Origin: Eutrigla gurnardus
Taxonomy: Eukaryota > Chordata > Actinopteri > Perciformes > Triglidae
Length of the DNA stretch: 64,000 nt
Direction of reading: 5' to 3'
Assembly: GCA_963514095.1 (NCBI GenBank)
Contig: OY741277.1
Span: 11,961,137-12,025,136 of the forward strand
How positions within the stretch are numbered: the first letter of the stretch is position 1; every line of letters begins with the position of its first letter. A model generated the notes under the pieces. The model saw only the letters and a program-made list of their open reading frames with translations, was not told the origin of the DNA and searched no databases. Position numbers and translations under genes: made by a program. Of this stretch, positions 1 through 11,422 are shown piece after piece.

Positions 1-2174
1 TCACCAGAATGCGGGAAATTAAGTTGTTTGAAGCTCAAAACTTTCAAGGACATTGCCTTTGTTCTCAACCTCCCCACATATTAAGGAATCCCTTGCAAAA
101 AAAATGTTGATGAAGGGTTACAGAATGTTTATAAGAGACATTTTGTACCGTCTCTTATTTAAGTTATTCTTGGTGTTCTTGGTGAAAAGTGAAGGTGAGG
201 AGACTGAAAGAAAGGAGATTGAGAGCGTAAATCCTGCCTACTTTCTTTCCTCAGTGCTGAGTGAAACCGGCTCACTTGTCAGATTCGGTTTTAGAAAAGT
301 CACAAAGTTGTCACAGATCCCAGATCCGACGTCCAAATGTGTGAAGGGATAGGGGTTTCCTAAGCTGCTCGAAAACCCATCCTTTACTGTTCTATGGAAG
401 TCTAAATGTTGTTTCAGGCTTGATCACCTTGATCAGAATATGATTCTGAGTAAAACACCTGCTCAAAATCCTTCAAATGGCCACATAGTATCAGCAACAA
501 TGAGTGTCTACCCAACAATCCTGTCTCAGGGACATGTAGGCCTGTCGGTTGAAGTTGCAATCATGAACACAGGTAAGCACATAAAACCTTCTGCGTTATC
601 TGTAGCTATAACCTGTAGCGAAGCCCCAGTAAAAGCACCCAACAACAACTCCTTTTGTGACATTAAGATGTGAAATGAGAAAAAGCACATTATACTGTGT
701 TCTCCACCGCACCTATCCATCAAATGTGAGTCAGCTTGACATTCGCCGTATTTTTCCGCCTCAGCCAGTCAGTCAGTCAGTCAGTCAGCTTCTTCTCTGC
801 TGTGTGACAGAAAGAAGAGATGTCAGGGAACAGGTTTTTTCAGGGAGCTCAGGGCCGTCACGTCTGCCTTCGCGGTGACTGATGAGGTTGGGAAGAGTGA
901 CGGGCAGCTGCAGTCTTTCCTCAGCCCGCGGGCCTGCCTGGCATTAACGTTATGTGCCATGTTCTCAGAGGGAACCCGTCATTCACCCCGTCGCTCAAAC
1001 CGACAGACAGATGGTGCACGTAGATGGGCCAACATGAAAGAGACTGGCAAAGTGGCGGCGAATCCCTAGGTGGTCCCCCCGTAGTTGAAGGGGTGAGGGT
1101 TTCTCATCACCGTTGCTTGGCAGCTCGACTTCAACCGCGCGGCCACACGTGGACATCAAGGTGCCGCGGAGGCCGGGGCGGACATCAAAGTCGCTATCCA
1201 TCAAACACGTCACACGCTATGAAAGGGAACAGCTTGCAGCGTGGCTCAGGTCTGATCTGTTTTCGCCTTCGTGAATCATGGCCGCTTTCACTTTCTCCTG
1301 CAGGTCGTTGTGCAGTCCAATCAGAGCGACGTGGGCTTGAGAAAATAGTTTTGGACCACATTTGTTGCGTAACACAACTAGAGGAAGGCATGTCTCCGAG
1401 GATGGCAAGTTTGTTGTGAGGGTGGAAATACTTCTACAGAGCGTGTGCACAATAATGACACTACAATGTCAGATATTGGAAAAACCCACCTATTCATCCA
1501 TCCAACTATCCCTATTATTACTTTAAAGGCAGTGAAACATTCTGGACAGTGAATGTTAGTTGATTACTAGTAAAACTACTTCAGAAATTCCTATATGTAA
1601 ATGTATACCGTACATTTTTAAGTGACTATGACTGATATATTTATAATAACAATATCTTGTTTTCAGGTTGGAGCATAGGTAGCGGGTGACACCGCCATGT
1701 TTTTACAGTAGCCTAGAATGGACAAAACTAACACTGACTTAAGCAAGAGCCTTTTGCGTTTTTAAAATCAATGAATTTCCTACCTAAATTGTAACTAAAT
1801 TTCATTAGGACGTTTGTGGGCTGTAGCTGCCTGTCTACATGAATATTTAGTACTGATATACCAGAACAGATGTGTGCACATCACTGACAGTAACATCAGA
1901 TGACAGCGAGTGACCATGGCAAGATTAAGTTGCGTGAGAGACGGTGAGAGAAAAAAAATACACTCAGTTGTTAATCTTGTCAATATTCAGAGATGGTGCA
2001 CGTTTGGCTTCTTTGTAGATTCCACACCGGCAGTGTGAGTAAAAGGGAAAAAGACCATTTTCAAACTGAATCTGTGTGAAGCTTTTTCATCTCCAGTTGG
2101 ACGCGTTCAGTCACAGTGGCGGGAGGTAGATTTCAATACAAACAGGCGAAACCAGATGAAACGCCGCCAACAGG
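1..2174. other. 3' flank of znf516, no gene recognised
   Basis: This is unique-looking sequence beyond the predicted poly(A) site of znf516. It holds a short CAGT tandem repeat (766-788) and a moderately CpG-rich stretch at about 840-1230. Open frames are short and match no family I know. An open stretch at 440-558 followed by a CAG|GTAAGC donor-like site is treated as a weak exon candidate in the findings. Confidence 0.5.
766..788. repeat. (CAGT)n microsatellite
   Basis: About six tandem copies of a CAGT tetranucleotide are directly visible. Confidence 0.85.
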
Positions 2175-2190
2175 TGCCATTTTGTGTGTC

Positions 2191-2196
2191 TTTATT
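2191..2196 (-). terminator. candidate poly(A) signal of znf516
   Basis: The plus strand reads TTTATT, which is AATAAA in the direction of znf516. It is the only perfect hexamer I found on this strand between the stop codon and about 2 kb. Downstream in the gene direction the DNA is GT-rich, as expected after a cleavage site. Confidence 0.5.
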
Positions 2197-2505
2197 GTGG
2201 ACATGACATTACATCTTTTTGAAATGATGTACAAAAGTGTAACAGAACTGAGAATGGCTCAGACGAGGTAGAGCTTTCACATCGGCTTGCTGGCATGAAA
2301 ACTACACAGTATAAAAACAAAAACAACCCAGAGGAAAGAAAAAAAAAATCAAATTAAAAACACAAGCTGCTGTCTGCCTCTGTCTCTCTGTCCTCTAATC
2401 CTTTTTGAAGTGATAATAAATACAGATATCAACCAAATACATTTTGGAATAATAATGTCTTCTAGGGTAAATTAATCATGAAGTTCACAACAAATAATAA
2501 TAATT

Positions 2506-2526
2506 AAAAAAAAAAAAAAAAAAAAA
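2506..2526. repeat. poly(A) run
   Basis: This is a run of 21 A on the plus strand (T on the znf516 sense strand), inside the predicted 3'UTR. It could be the tail of a decayed retroposon, but no body is recognisable beside it. Confidence 0.85.
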
Positions 2527-4089
2527 GCAATACGGACACAAATAATACAACTTAAGAGGCATGATAAAAACCCAACCAAAGAGAAAAAGAACAACACCTG
2601 CCAGCCCTCTCTGGGAGGGCAGCCATGACTAGCTACTGAACAAATCCTACAGTTTAGCAAAGGGAAAGACTAAAAACACACTCTTACATCTTTATGAAAA
2701 ATTAAGCAGTGCTGCACCTAGCATTATCAAACCTTCAATGAGGAAAAAGGAAGCTAAAAAGCCGTGCCACACAGCCGTCACAGGACAGATCATTTGTTAT
2801 TAAAATCTATGGAATCGCCCTAACAGAAAAGCCTCTAAACCAGAAATGACATTGAAGTGTGTTAGCTGGCACCATTAAGGAGACATTCTCAAAGAAACCT
2901 TAGCTAGAATTGGACAAAATGAGAACGGTTAAAGCAGTAACCTAGTCTAAGTGCACTAGTAATGCCATTTGGTTTCTACCGCTGTATATAAGGGTTTGGT
3001 AAGAGTGGATTACAGATATACAGTTTATAATACATACACTCACTCCTGCTTCATAGTTTTTTTTTTTTTTCTAAGTCACACTTCGGAGTACAAATTCATA
3101 ACTGAGGAGTTAATCTTAAAGGGAAAATTCTGTACAACATTGGTATTAGTACTACACTACCTCGAAGGCTAGAGTTTCCGTTTTCAAGTATTTTTCACTA
3201 CCCACGCCTTCAATATACACGTTTGTGTGTATCATTAGGCATATTCAAGCACACAACCTTGTATGCATAACTCAACGAACCACTGGTCTAGCAACCATTT
3301 CATCATCGTGGAAAAACTGCTGAGGTCTCAGAACAGATGGGAAGTACAGTACTCTGTATGCTCCGTAATCTTTATGTGGTTTGAATTTTGATTTTATGCG
3401 TATATAAAAATGTCTCCACATGTTCCACTCTTGCTCTGTACGTCTGAGCTGCTTTCAACTACTTCGCTTTTTTTCTTCTTCCACTCTCCGACCCTCCCCA
3501 ACGTGTCGAGGCCGTCGAGGAGAGAAAAGCAAAGCCCAGGACACGAAAAGAGAGCATCTCCTCCTAGCAAAGAACGTTCCCCCGCTTCATACTTAAAAGC
3601 AGGCTTTCATTGCAAAGGAGGTAGGCATCTAGAGGGTGGAGTATGCAGGAGTTAGTCAGCCTCCTATGCAGTGATGAGAGGTTTGAAAACAATGCACATA
3701 CACATTTACAAGTACACACACGCACACACCTGTGTAAAGGCCGTGATGGCTCTACAATTCAAAAGGCTTCACATCGTCTCCATGTTTTCATTTCTATACC
3801 TGAACTCTCTGGAAGCCTGACCTCCTGACCTCTGGCTGCTCTCTCTCTCTTTGTGACCTCCTCACTCTTTCTCCTCCCAGAATGCAAACCTCCAGATCAC
3901 CATTCAAGAATTTAGACCGACAGTACGGGAATCTGGCTCATTAGTCTTTTTAAACGCCTTGGTAACAAAATCACCTCTGCGTCTCTGGTCGTTAGCTCGG
4001 TCGGACGTGCATGCTAATATACAATGGACACGTTGAATTATGTCGCTTTTATCTATCGAACAAACCTGACCGCTTTGAACTAAATACAA

Positions 4090-4215
4090 TGGGACATTTA
4101 GTGCTTATTCACTTTGCCTGCCCTCTAACTATACAACAAGCAGCTGGTTAGCTTAGCTTAGCATGAAGACTGGAAATGGGGAAACAGCTAGCCTGGAGTT
4201 TCCCTTTTCAAATTG
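4090..4215 (+). mobile_element. fragment of a teleost interspersed repeat
   Basis: The core around 4145-4197 (TTAGCTTAGC, then a GAAGACTGGAAA-like and a GGGGAAACAGCTAGCCTGG-like segment) matches a non-coding repeat I recognise as abundant in perch-like fish. The preceding part, with a TGCTTATTCACTTTG-like segment, also fits the left part of that repeat. No coding capacity is present. It lies inside the predicted znf516 3'UTR. A related copy in the opposite orientation is near 29.24 kb. The family name is not asserted. Confidence 0.7.
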
Positions 4216-4860
4216 TTGGACTGTTCACTATTTTACAAGATTAGGAAGTCACAAAGTTTAAAGCTAACTTTGTATCGAAGAATGTATGTTTTACATCAGT
4301 GCTAAGGTTTAATGTGCTGCTAACAAGACTGGGTTGTTTTTGTTACCAATGCGCTTATCACATAAAAACCACAAACCAGCCAGAAAGTCGGTGCTGCCGT
4401 TTAGCAAAATGAAATGAAGAAGCATCTTTGCCGGCGTCCACTTCGCAGTACCGTATTCTCTTTTGCAAGTGCACGAGTCGTAGTTAAATCCTTGCAAACC
4501 CCGGCCGTGCTAGCGTCTCCCCGTCTCCCCCACTGTTGTGAAGTCAGTCTAACTCAACGTCGGTGAAGTGTCGGTGTCGGGGAACACTCCGTAATGTGAT
4601 GGAGTTATGGAGGGAAACTGCCTCCACTCAGTCCCTTCCTCTTAAATTGACAATAATTGAATGGCCATAAAAAATGTTACGCTCATTTATATTGGCTATT
4701 AAAAACGCACACTCTTTTTAATGAGCACTAAAGCAGACACCCCCATTAGCGTTCGCTCTCTCTCTCTCTTTCTCTCTTTAGTCCTACCTCTCTCTCTCTC
4801 CATCTAATCGCCAGCTACACAACCTCAGAGTGGTCGCTGCACTCCTGAGTGGAGGGAAGA

Positions 4861-4883
4861 CACACACACACACACACACACAC
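4861..4883. repeat. (CA)n microsatellite
   Basis: A pure CA array of about 11 units, preceded at 4756-4805 by CT-rich DNA, in the predicted 3'UTR. Confidence 0.85.
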
Positions 4884-5637
4884 GCAGACAAACGCAAGTT
4901 TCCATCTTCACGAACCCAGAGGGAAAAACTGAACTTGCAATGCATCAAGTGACTGTTGAGGAATTGCAGAGCATCTTTCTCTCATTTCATCTCTGATGAT
5001 GGGTGTCCTGAGGAATGCACAAAACGCTTGTACAATAAAGCTTAAAGAAAAAAAAAGAAACAACAAACAAGTGAAAGAGGGGGACAACTACAGCAGCCAT
5101 GCAATGCCACAGTCCTCCATTAAAACGCCAGCAGTTGCATTCAAGTTCAGTTATTCTTTGCTTTTCTCGCAAAGCTGCACGAGGCAAACTTCACTTGTTG
5201 GTACCTCCAAAAAAAAAATGGCAGCAAGAGGCAACTCTTTGAATTTTGAGGGCTTCTATATTCAGAAATATTTTAAGGTGATGTAAACTACACACGATCT
5301 GCACAATTTTGCCAGCCTTTGAACAGAAAGAAGCAACAAGTTAATCACTACTGAGGAGATACTTTGTTTCGCTCGTCACCCTTCACCTGTGTGCACACCT
5401 GACACCTGGATTTCTAACCACACAACTCCAAGATAAGACTTGAGTATCGCCTACCTTCCACTAGCTTCTTATTAGGAAAAAAAAAACCTACAAGAGCCTT
5501 CATTGTAGAAAATATATTGTCATTAAAGGATGATGGAGAGGAGATGCTCAGGCTAGGAATGATGGTGTTGTTTTCGGGTTGTGCGACCCCCGACTCATCG
5601 TGGTTTCAAGTCCGGATCGTTGTCTATCAGATGGTCT

Positions 5638-5840
5638 CTACTGTTGTTGTTGTTGTTGTGGCGTCGGTGGGTTTTTGGCAGCCAGCGCTCCTCGCTCCTC
5701 CTGGCCTGGTAACAAGCTCCTTGCGTCTGGGTACTGGCTGTTGTCAAAAGGCATATGGTGGACACTCTGGACGTGCGTCTTTAGGTTCCCTTTCTGAGAT
5801 GCTCGGTATGGGCAGAGCTGGCAGCGGAATGGCCTCTCCC
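5638..5840 (-). CDS. znf516: znf516 last coding exon: C-terminal finger 11 and polyglutamine end
   Basis: The acceptor reads GTGCTCCTCAG in the gene direction (AG at 5842-5841). The exon begins with two bases that complete Gly1063, so the frame joins the HT of the preceding finger to GERPF, a standard TGE(K/R)P linker. It encodes residues 1064-1129 and a TAG stop. Finger 11 is C2H2 with Cys1069, Cys1072, His1085 and His1090 (five-residue His spacing). Its core, PYRASQKGNLK, closely resembles finger 2 (PYCDHRASQKGNLK), suggesting an old duplication. The tail ends in six glutamines encoded by CAA codons and a CAG, directly before the stop. Human ZNF516, as I remember it, ends differently after the previous finger and lacks this canonical finger, so this may be a fish or ancestral form. 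The splice logic is exact; only expression is unproven. Confidence 0.88.
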
Positions 5841-6305
5841 CTGAGGAGCACACACACAACGCACATATTAAGTTCAAAGGTCTGGCGGAGGCCAGAGGGG
5901 ACGTCACACACGGGAGGAGACAAGACATTTTAGAGAATTGTGAACACACGGGGGGGATTTAACAAGACACGACGATGCAAAACCACGGATGAGACTCGCT
6001 GCGGTGGAAACAAACAACAACAACAAAAAAAGATGGAGAAACAAGCAAACACAGAGACATACATTAACCAAGACACATGGTGGCATTCAACTAGAAAAAG
6101 AGGAATATTATGCAGGTCAAGAGCAGCATTCACATTTAATCTTTTACACCTGATTTCCCTTTAAAAGTTAACTTCTCTATCCTGACCCAGATGGACGTTT
6201 TCTCTTCCTGCCATCTGGAGAAGAGCGCCACGCATCCCCTGTCTCAACAGTCCTCATTCCGTCTCCGTGTGTTTTTTCTCAATCACCCGGGCCACCCTAT
6301 GCCCG

Positions 6306-6332
<27 letters not shown>
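6306..6332. repeat. (CA)n microsatellite
   Basis: A CA array of about 13 units, followed by imperfect CA-rich sequence to about 6360. Confidence 0.85.
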
Positions 6333-6341
<9 letters not shown>

Positions 6342-6965
6342 AGCACACACCCCACACACTCTCTTCTAATTAGACTGACCTACAACGGCACAGACACCTC
6401 GGCAAGAATATATAAAAAAAATCAAATAATAAAGAAAACTAAGCAACACACACCTGAACAAAACAAATGAGATTGCCATTTAATTGCACCTAATTATCAT
6501 TTTGATAAATGGAAGAGTATCAAAGCGGGAAAACAAATGACTCCCCGTGCCCCTCCCGCACCTTTCTCCCTGAAGAAGAAACAGGGAAATATAGCTGTTA
6601 TCATACATCATCAGAAACACAACGGAGAGAAGGGGGGTGGCAGGGTGGCAGGGTGGGGGGTGGGTTGAGGAAGAGAGAGATAAAAACAAAAAAAAGGTAT
6701 AATTAATCACACAAAAATCTAAAAAAAAAGAAGGGGAAAAAACGAAACAGCTGGAGAGACGGCGAGGGCGAGACGTGAGAAGAAAAGCGAGAACCTCCAC
6801 GACATCGTCCTGCGAGGAAACATCGCTGACGGCACCGGTGCACTACATTATAATAAAGGTTATCGTCACCGTAAAGCAGCGTCAACACTACATCTAATTG
6901 GACCCCTCCGCCGCGCCTGCTCCCATCATTCATAGCGTGCGGTAAATCTGAGTCCATGTGGGTGT

Positions 6966-6987
6966 GGTGTGTGTGTGTGTGTGTGTG
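6966..6987. repeat. (GT)n microsatellite
   Basis: A GT array of about 11 units in the last intron of znf516. Confidence 0.85.
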
Positions 6988-8507
6988 ATTAATTAAGATG
7001 GAGGCGCGGCGTGTAGAGCTCAACTCTCTCCGAATGTCAAAGCAGAACAGATTTACTCCTCCGCTCCTCCTCCGTCTCAATGACTGACTCTAAAAACTCT
7101 TTAAAGACATTAAAGGAGCTCCAGCCGATGGGTTTCTTTACGCTTTTTACGTGTTTGTGTTCGAACCTATTTACACTTTTCTTGTCCCTAAAAGGTTCGA
7201 CTAACCTTTCATTAACTGGCCTTTATTTCTCATTTCATTGATTAGCTATAAGAGTTTTAAATACTGCTTTTATGAAGTGTTTATAGGCTGAATTGCTTAT
7301 GTGCTGTAGAGCCAGGCACCCTAAAGTCAGACATGGTTACACATTTGAATGTGTATATATTTTAAAGTGTAAATTCAGTGGAGCCAAAGACAAAACCACA
7401 CTTGAATAACACAAAGGAGTGATGCAATCATGTAGTGAACGAATATGACCGACTCTGATTGACATTCATAATTGTAAGGAGACATTTTTTGTTCTTTAGA
7501 TCCCAACAGCAATCAATAAATCAAATGCTCTGACAAACAAAATGCATCAGATTCTGTTTTAGCATCAGATTCTGAACCAAGTCAAGAAGACCGAACCTGA
7601 ACCCGGCTCGGCTCGGCTCATGTATCCACACCTCATTGGAGTTGGGGCTGAGAGCATTAACAACAGCCATGTTTATTGTTTCTGAACATACTGATTATTT
7701 TGTGGGAGTTGCTTTAGATGGAGGCCTGAAGGGACGGGCTGTCAGTGTAGTCAACTTTCTTGCTAGATTTAGCACCTTTCGGAGCCGCTAGCTACTTCCA
7801 CTGGAAAAGAGATGGGCGGGGTTTTCCGGTTGGATACTCTTACTCTTGCTGATTTCGCCACGGTTGCCTACCCGAGCTTTAAGTGACATTTACAAGCATC
7901 TGGTAACGTTTCCTCAATCGCTCAAATAACCGCTAACCCTTAAATGTAATTAAAACGCAAATCACAGTTAGTTTGTTCAAGTCGACTACTGTGGCTCGTA
8001 TACTGGATGCACACGCCGACGTCAGGTGTGATCCAGCAGCGTGTGAGAGTGCCAGGTGTTAATGCCAGGTGTGGAGTGTGCCACATGTTACACAGGGAAA
8101 AGAAACAAACAAAAAAAAGAAAAACACTCTCAAAAGGATGTGTGGGGTGCGGTATTGAAGGCGACACACACATGCAAAGGTGAGACATTATTAATAATAA
8201 TACGAAACATGCAGAAGCGATGGGGGAGCCCAGTGATTAGCCATCGTGCCACATACTTGTTTGGGAGCTTCAGAAGCGGTGGTGTGAGCATCAGTACCTC
8301 TGTGGAGTCCGTTAAAATCAAACCCAACTGTGAGGGGAGAAGGAGGATGGGGGGGAGGGGAGGGGGGATAGGGGAGGAGGGCATTCGGTTAAAAGCTCTA
8401 CCAGATCCACACAAGCATACTTTTTTTTCTCCCCCTCCATCCACCATCACCCGCACACAGTAGCGTTTGTCACCAGCAACCCCTTGCTAATAGAGGGGAG
8501 CTGGCAA

Positions 8508-8557
8508 TGATGATGGTGGTGATGATGGTGGTGATGATGGCGGCTGTGATGGTGATG
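8508..8557. repeat. (GATGGT)n-like tandem repeat
   Basis: Imperfect GATGATGGTGGT units repeat through this stretch and decay at the right end. Confidence 0.8.
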
Positions 8558-8904
8558 GAACCTGGTGGAAAGCAAGGCAGTGATTTAATATGACGCATGT
8601 TAATAGAGGCCTCGGGGTGGCTGGCCTTTTCTGCGTGTGCACGTCCATGCTGCAGACAACCGTCGGTGACAACATTAATTACAGCCTCGGCGAGTGTTTA
8701 CAGACCCTATGCATGAGAGAGAGAGAGAGTGTGTGTGTGTGTGTGTGTTTACAACAGGGCTTGGGGGGAAGCTGAGCACTGCATCACTTACCATTTGGCC
8801 TCTGTCACTTAGAATCACTGGCTGTGCCACATATCATTCACACTCTCTATAAAGAAGCTACTTATCTCATTGTCTACTGTGATCACTGCCGGCCCGGGTG
8901 ATGG

Positions 8905-9210
8905 ACATGACAGGACAGGGAAGGGAAGAGGGAGGAGGAGGAGGAAAGGGGAAATGAAGAGGGAGGAAGGCAGACAAAAGGGAGAAGGATGGGAGAGAGG
9001 TACGGGAGAGGAGAAAAGGTGAGATGAGAGGAAAGGGGGAGATAAAGAGGGGAGGAGAGAAGGTGAGGTGAGACGAGAGAGGCCAGAATAAATGATGGAG
9101 GAGGAAACAAAACATAAACATAAAGAGGAAGAGGACACGAGAGAAAAGGTGAGATGAGAGGAAACAAGGAGAGGAAAGTGCACTCGGGGAAAAAGGAAGA
9201 GGAGAAAGTG
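8905..9210. repeat. purine-rich (GA) minisatellite tract
   Basis: About 300 bases are almost all G and A on the plus strand. A unit starting GAGAAAAGGTGAGATGAGAG occurs at 9011 and again at 9141, with a diverged copy at about 9054, so the tract has partly grown by tandem duplication. On the znf516 sense strand it is a long polypyrimidine tract. Confidence 0.85.
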
Positions 9211-10388
9211 CAGAAAAAAGGCATGATGTCAAGGTGTTTAGTGAATGGCAATCGGGACGCATGCAAATGGATTCGTAAGGTTGGCGTGGACAAATGCCGT
9301 TCCGCTTCATTAGAATGCGCAATTCCATCTCTCTAATTGACATGTGATTAATAATGTATACAATTTGTCACAGGTCAGTATCCGGAGCAAATCATGTTTC
9401 AGTTTAAAAAATAGAGACAGCTGCCCGGCCCAGGGCGGGGAAGGACTCACAGACCGGCTGTCACACTCAGCTGAACAAAAAGATCTGTTTTGATTTATTT
9501 TGGAGAATGCCGGAACGCAGCAGACGTATGGAGAGTCAGACGATGAAATATGGTGGAGGATGTGAATCCCCATGCATATATTCTCTATATCTCATGTGAG
9601 TGTTTCTGGGTGAATACATAGCCGCGAGGTGTGATGATGTGTGTGCGTGCAAGTGGCAGGGGGAATGAGTGACTGTTGAAGGAGTGGCCAAAAAAGCGGG
9701 AACATCTTAGTAATACATGAATAACAAGTAAGTTAACGAGGTCGCTCCACAGGTTCAAGCTGGACCTTTCTTACACACAGTATGCTAAATCGTCATCGTC
9801 TGTATCGTCTTGTTTGCTGAGGTTGTTTGTCTGTGTCTGTCACCCCTCTTGCTCATGCCCTTTTTAAATAATTCCACCATTTTTGTGACTGATGCTTTTG
9901 CACCTTGTTTTCCAACTATTTTTTTTCTTCACCCAAAACCTCTTTTTAGTTACTGCATATATTGACTTTGAAAACTCATGTTAAAGGGCCCGATTGTTCT
10001 GCTTGGGGGTCCTGGAGCACAGAAAACATAACTAACGATGTCTGATCACCTTCAAATTTAAATGTAAGTGCTTGTTAACGTGATTCGTGCTCAGGTGTTG
10101 TCAGCTTAATCGAATATGCAAGCTCAGTTTGTGGGTTGCCACTTAAATACTTCTCTCCATATTGTGTTTTAATGAGGTCAGAAGGAAAGGGGATTATATT
10201 TCAAGAGGAAATGCTTATTATTATTGATTTAGATATATACATCAGTAGAATCTGTGGTATCCCAACAATGAGGAGGTCCATGTTGATGGTGCTTCATCTG
10301 TTTTTGGACCCTCTGGAAGTACGTGTGCATATGTCATCTTTCCTCCTGTGAGTGTGTTAGTGTGTCGGTCTCCTGTGGCTGTATTTAC

Positions 10389-10493
10389 CTGTATGGGATC
10401 TCATATGAGTACGCAGGTGGCTGGGCTGACTGAAACTCTTCCCGCACTCGTGGCAGAAATACTGTCCCTGCTGCATCAGAGACCTCAGCATCC
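10389..10493 (-). CDS. znf516: znf516 coding exon encoding finger 10
   Basis: This 105-base exon has an acceptor (TTATTAG, with AG at 10495-10494) and a donor ACAG|GTAAAT (exon end 10389). It is phase 1 at both ends. The first two bases complete Gly1028; it then encodes residues 1029-1062, and the final G starts Gly1063. Finger 10 is a canonical C2H2 unit: Cys1041, Cys1044, His1057, His1061, with core CGKSFSQPSHLRTHMRSHT. It aligns with the last finger of human ZNF516 (CGKSFHQPGHLRAHMRAH), including the preceding Gly-x-Leu-Arg. Because it is symmetric (phase 1-1, length a multiple of three), it could be skipped without breaking the frame, which would delete one finger. Confidence 0.92.
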
Positions 10494-11309
10494 CTAATAA
10501 CACAGAGAGACATACAAAATGATCATGATTCATAATCAGATTTACTGCTCACTATAGAGGAAAGTACAATGCTAGATCACACATGAAACGAGTTTGGAAT
10601 ATTAATCATTATCAGTTTTTAATTGCTTGCGGCACTTATTCGATTTTTGCAAAGTATTGTCAAATTTCGTCTTCATCAGGTGTTTCGTGCCGTTAGCATG
10701 TTTGATTTTCAAACAATGCCACTCTCACATATGGAATCTTAATTTCACATACCAAAAGACAATTCACCTTTTTAAAAACCTTCAAAGACAAATTAAAGAA
10801 AAGGTACATGTTCACATTAAAAGGCCAGTGTGTGCTTTCAATTCCCACGTGAGATTTCCCATGTGGCTTCTTTTTTTTTTTTTTTTCTTAGAAGAGTGGC
10901 GGAAAAGGTGGGCATCAGCATGGGTTTATTCCAAGGCAGGAGACATTTACAGATTGAATGACGACGTAAAGGTCAGTAATGAGCAGGAAGTGAGTGGGTG
11001 TACGCAGAAGCAGAGCGCCTGGCTGCAGCGGTGGAGAGGTAGGTAGCATCAGTAGTGGACTCGCGCAGGCATCATTAGTATGTCTAATGTGTCATTATGA
11101 GCGGCTAGCTCCAGGGGCTGGACTGCAGCTGTCACACAGCATCATCTCAGAGGCTGACAGCCAGACACACACAGTACACACACACACCGCATAAATTACA
11201 GGCAATTAAAACGCCCCGGCTGTGATGTGCCCGCTCCGCTGCCTGTGTGTCACATGTCAGGTGTGTGTGTGTGTCTGCATGCGTGTGTGTTTTCATGAGT
11301 TGTATATGC

Positions 11310-11390
11310 ATGTGTGTGTGTGTGTGTGTGTGCGCGCGTGAGTTTTGTCCAAGGGACGAAAGTGAGGCATAGGCTGTGGCGCACGCTGGC

Positions 11391-11419
<29 letters not shown>
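11310..11419. repeat. facing GT and CA microsatellites
   Basis: A GT array (about 11310-11332, followed by a short GCGCGC step) is separated by about 60 bases from a CA array (11391-11419). The two arrays are complementary on one strand. Confidence 0.8.

Positions 11420-11422
<3 letters not shown>

Larger units (their letters stand above)
2175..5637 (-). other. znf516: predicted 3'UTR of znf516
   Basis: After the TAG stop at 5640-5638 no further credible splice acceptor with a coding frame is seen on the minus strand, and the first perfect AATAAA lies about 3.4 kb downstream. The stretch contains a poly-A/T run (2506-2526), CT-rich DNA (about 4756-4805), a CA array (4861-4883) and a fish interspersed repeat (about 4090-4215). 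The exact end is uncertain; an alternative shorter 3'UTR using a variant poly(A) signal is possible. Confidence 0.5.
5841..10388 (-). other. znf516 last intron (between fingers 10 and 11)
   Basis: This is a 4.5 kb phase-1 intron. It holds CA (6306-6332), GT (6966-6987) and GATGGT-type (8508-8557) repeats and a 300-base purine-rich tract (about 8905-9210). Possible decayed fish repeat sequence lies around 7680-7880, but I could not identify it firmly. No additional exon is supported; open frames over the purine tract are low-complexity artefacts. Confidence 0.75.

Noticed and set aside
1024..1419. 131-codon plus-strand frame
   Set aside because: Arg/Gly/Ser-rich composition from CpG-rich DNA, no recognised domain and no supporting splice sites.
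5517..5933. 138-codon plus-strand frame opposite the last znf516 exon
   Set aside because: Antisense shadow of the finger-11 exon and its flanks.
7680..7880. Possible hAT-like or SINE fragment
   Set aside because: Some words feel familiar from fish repeats, but I could not identify ends, a family or a consistent order.
8815..9343. Three overlapping minus-strand frames of 122-158 codons
   Set aside because: They are translations of the polypyrimidine tract (Ser/Leu/Pro/Phe only), with no conserved motif or splice context.
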